From the NCBI RefSeq assembly GCF_946151065.1, contig NZ_CAMGZA010000004.1, positions 1 through 64,000 of the forward strand: 64,000 nucleotides of DNA, given 5' to 3'. Source of the DNA: Microbacterium sp. Marseille-Q6965 (lineage in GTDB: Bacteria; Actinomycetota; Actinomycetes; Actinomycetales; Microbacteriaceae). Positions 62,156 through 64,000 of the stretch are shown piece after piece. Every line of letters starts with the position of its first letter. Position 1 is the first letter of the stretch. The position numbers and the translations under genes were made by a program. The notes beneath the pieces are model-generated. The model was not told the origin of the DNA. It did no database searches and saw nothing but the letters and a program-made list of their open reading frames with translations.

Positions 62156-63445
62156 TCAGCCGCCGAACAGCGGCGTGATCGCGTTGACGAGCTGGTAGAT
62201 GCCCAGCGCGACGAACACGACCGTCGTGATCACGAGCGCGGTGTTCGTGTGCCAGCGGTTGCGGAACTCCCGCGGCACGCGATCGGTGTTCAGGATCGGC
62301 AGCAGCGTGAGCGCGAGGAACGGCATGAACAGCGCCCCGAGCGCGCCGTAGAGCAGCACGAGGAAGATCGGCTGCTCGAGGAACAGCAGCAGCATGGGCG
62401 GGAAGGTCAGCCAGATGAGGTAGACGCGGAACCACTTGCCGTTCAGGCGCGAGTCCGGGTGCTCCGAGCCCTTGCCCGTGACGTTGCCCATGAAGTCGGC
62501 GAACATCAGCGAGACGCCGTTCCACACACCCAGCACCGACGAGAAGCCCGCGGCCCAGAACCCGATGAGGAACCACACGCCGATGAAGTCGCCGTAACGG
62601 GCGCGCAGCACCTCGTCGAGGTCGAGCAGGCCGGCGTCGCCCGACGACAGGGCCACGCCGGCGGCCTGCACCACCTCGACGCCCACGATGAGCATCGAGA
62701 TCACGAAGATGCCGGTCACGACGTAGGCGACGGTGTTGTCGATGCGCATGACGCGCATGAACTGCGGCTTGTCCCAGCCCTTCTCACGCAGCCAGTACCC
62801 GTAGGCGGCCAGGGTGATCGTGCCGCCCACGCCGCCCGCGAGGCCCAGGGTGTAGAAGATCGCGTTGTCTCCCTCGGGCAGCAGGGGCACGAGACCCGTG
62901 AGCACCTGGAAGACATTGGGGGCCGCGATGACGGCGAGGATCACGATCGTGACGAACATGATGCCGACCAGGGCGGCGGTGATCTTCTCGAACGCCTTGT
63001 ATCGGTTGAACCAGACGAGAACGAAGCCCAGCAGGCCCGTGATGATCGCCCAGGGCCACAGCTCCGTGAAGACGGTGCCCTGCAGCGCCGGAACGTCGCG
63101 CAGCAACGCCGCGATCGGCATGGCGGTCGAGCTCATGGCGCTGGCGGCGTAGACGACGCCCCAGATCACGATGTACGGCGCGAAGTACCACACAGGCCAG
63201 CGGCCGAGCGAGCGCCAGCCCTCGAAGATCGTCCGCCCTGTGGCCACGGTGTAGCGGCCCGCACCCTCCACGAGCACGATCTTCAGGATGACGCCGAGGA
63301 CGACGGCCCACAGCAGCATGTACCCGTAGTTCGAGCCGGCCACGAGGGTGGCGACCATGTCGGCGGAGCCGACGCCGGTCGCGGCGACGACCAATCCGGG
63401 GCCGATGACCTTCCACTTGGGGGTCTGATCCTGCTGTACGGACAT
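62156..63445 (-). CDS. Nramp-related divalent metal transporter-like protein
   Basis: A 429-residue membrane protein with about 11 hydrophobic segments and the overall Nramp fold. It opens with KVIGPGLVVAATGVGSADMV, where true Nramp proteins have a DPGN metal-binding motif; here the same place reads GSAD. In the sixth helix the usual MPHN is replaced by TLAAY (GGVGGTITLAAYGYWLREKG). It therefore belongs to a diverged Nramp-related branch with unknown ligand. GGAGGA precedes the ATG at 63445. Confidence 0.78.
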   Translation of the reverse strand: MSVQQDQTPKWKVIGPGLVVAATGVGSADMVATLVAGSNYGYMLLWAVVLGVILKIVLVEGAGRYTVATGRTIFEGWRSLGRWPVWYFAPYIVIWGVVYAASAMSSTAMPIAALLRDVPALQGTVFTELWPWAIITGLLGFVLVWFNRYKAFEKITAALVGIMFVTIVILAVIAAPNVFQVLTGLVPLLPEGDNAIFYTLGLAGGVGGTITLAAYGYWLREKGWDKPQFMRVMRIDNTVAYVVTGIFVISMLIVGVEVVQAAGVALSSGDAGLLDLDEVLRARYGDFIGVWFLIGFWAAGFSSVLGVWNGVSLMFADFMGNVTGKGSEHPDSRLNGKWFRVYLIWLTFPPMLLLFLEQPIFLVLLYGALGALFMPFLALTLLPILNTDRVPREFRNRWHTNTALVITTVVFVALGIYQLVNAITPLFGG

Positions 63446-63612
63446 GGTCCTCCTCGTTGGGGACGGTGGGGGAAGCCGCATCGCTGCGGCGGCGGATGGC
63501 ATGGCGTCCGGGTCGCGGAGCCGTGCCGATTCTAGTCAGCAGGCGGGAGCGTGCCCGCACCGGCGCTCCTGAAGGGCGGCGAGGAGCGCCGCGCCCACGG
63601 GGTGGAACGAGC

Positions 63613-63647
63613 GGGCCCGGACCCCCGATGTTCCGGGGTCCGGGCCC
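63613..63647 (-). terminator. Strong stem-loop downstream of the partial gene
   Basis: A perfect 13-bp stem (GGGCCCGGACCCC with GGGGTCCGGGCCC, 9-nt loop) lies 20 bp after the stop codon at 63667. Confidence 0.6.
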
Positions 63648-63666
63648 TGCGCGATCGGGCCGCGCG

Positions 63667-64000
63667 TCAGGAGCAGAGCTCGGTGAGCTCGCGGCTGGCG
63701 TCGGTCAGCTGCGTGCTGGCCTCGCTCGCCTGCGACGACAGCTCGGAGGCCGTCTCGGAGGCGTCGGGAGCCGTCACGTCGAGGTCGCTGAGCTGCGGCA
63801 CGAGGTCGGCGATCGTCTGGTACGCGTCGGCGAAGTCGGTGAACGCGGCGCCCACCTCCTCGTTCGTGACCTGCTCCTTGAGGGCGGTGATGCCGTCGCT
63901 CGTCTCGGAGATCAGTGCGTCGAGCGCCTCGGTGTCGCCGGAGGTCGCCGAGCTCATGATCTCCGAGACGTTCGACTGGACCTCGGTCATGCCGCTGGTG
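63667..64000 (-). CDS. Partial gene, Ser/Thr/Glu-rich helical protein of unknown function
   Basis: Only the C-terminal part is in the window; the frame continues past 64000, so the Met at 63990 is probably internal. About 110 residues are visible. They are acidic, rich in Ser, Thr, Glu and Ala, and predicted to be mostly helical (VQSNVSEIMSSATSGDTEAL; ELSSQASEASTQLTDAS). There is one Cys next to the end (ELCS). It could be the end of a secreted lipoprotein or cell-surface protein, but nothing proves this. Confidence 0.5.
   Translation of the reverse strand, partial: TSGMTEVQSNVSEIMSSATSGDTEALDALISETSDGITALKEQVTNEEVGAAFTDFADAYQTIADLVPQLSDLDVTAPDASETASELSSQASEASTQLTDASRELTELCS

Noticed and set aside
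1..64000. tRNA genes, rRNA genes, CRISPR arrays or insertion sequences
   Set aside because: No cloverleaf with a CCA-end pattern, no regularly spaced repeats, and no transposase-like frame or terminal inverted repeats were seen by eye.

Overview
The window is about 64 kb of very GC-rich DNA with dense operons, many 4-nt GTGA/ATGA start-stop overlaps, GTG starts and several apparently leaderless genes. The gene content points to an actinobacterium of the Microbacteriaceae, most likely Microbacterium or a near relative: coproporphyrin-type heme synthesis with hemQ, F420 synthesis with an F420-dependent glucose-6-phosphate dehydrogenase, a RamB-type regulator beside aceA/aceB, Holin-X and DUF3618 envelope proteins, and a YkoEDC thiamine transporter. 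I see no tRNA, rRNA, CRISPR array, insertion sequence or prophage. No gap longer than about 210 bp lacks a coding gene.

Layout. 1-1.3 kb: a chimeric remnant (FabF start joined to an amine-oxidase middle) converging on a Pr6Pr membrane protein. 1.4-5.9 kb: putA with a divergent LysR regulator. 6-9.4 kb: a pcaIJF-like CoA-transferase/thiolase operon followed by an IclR regulator. 9.4-14.7 kb: an acetyltransferase, then ramB divergent from aceA and aceB (glyoxylate shunt). 14.8-23.4 kb: a sugar locus with a ROK regulator, a ribose-type ABC importer, a Gfo/Idh/MocA dehydrogenase and two xylose-isomerase-like TIM barrels, one of them Tat-exported. 23.5-31.1 kb: an MFS exporter, a YdeI-family protein, glyS, a GntR regulator, a SatD-like pair, an HhH-GPD protein and an aminotransferase. 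31.2-41.4 kb: heme genes hemA | hemE-cgoX-(three small envelope genes)-hemQ-hemC-hemD-hemB, then hemL. 41.5-47.2 kb: an F420 operon fbiC-FMO-fgd-cofC on the minus strand. 47.4-55.6 kb: a small PH-like protein, an ABC ATPase with a long acidic tail, an enoyl-CoA hydratase/hydrolase, an LLM oxidoreductase and a heterodimeric ABC exporter. 55.6-60.6 kb: a D,D-carboxypeptidase divergent from a TPP-riboswitch-controlled ykoEDC operon. 60.6-64 kb: a YigZ-family protein, an APH-family kinase, an Nramp-related transporter without the usual metal-site motifs, and a partial gene.

How the parts fit: proline, aromatic or fatty-acid derived acyl-CoA, acetate and sugar catabolism feed central carbon, with aceA/aceB permitting growth on C2 units. 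The heme block carries most of the coproporphyrin-dependent route except ferrochelatase (cpfC). The F420 operon combines cofactor synthesis with its main reductant enzyme.

Most unusual observations: (1) the CofH half of FbiC has lost its whole radical-SAM cysteine motif while the CofG half is intact, and a Baeyer-Villiger-type flavoprotein is translationally coupled inside the same operon; (2) the ykoD reading frame has no ATG/GTG/TTG start before its Walker A motif and seems to start at a CTG that overlaps the ykoE stop; (3) a FabF-amine oxidase chimera; (4) an exported TIM-barrel enzyme in a locus that looks like oxidative (3-keto) sugar breakdown; (5) a recurring leaderless layout (a -10 box, 6-8 nt, then the start codon) across many genes.
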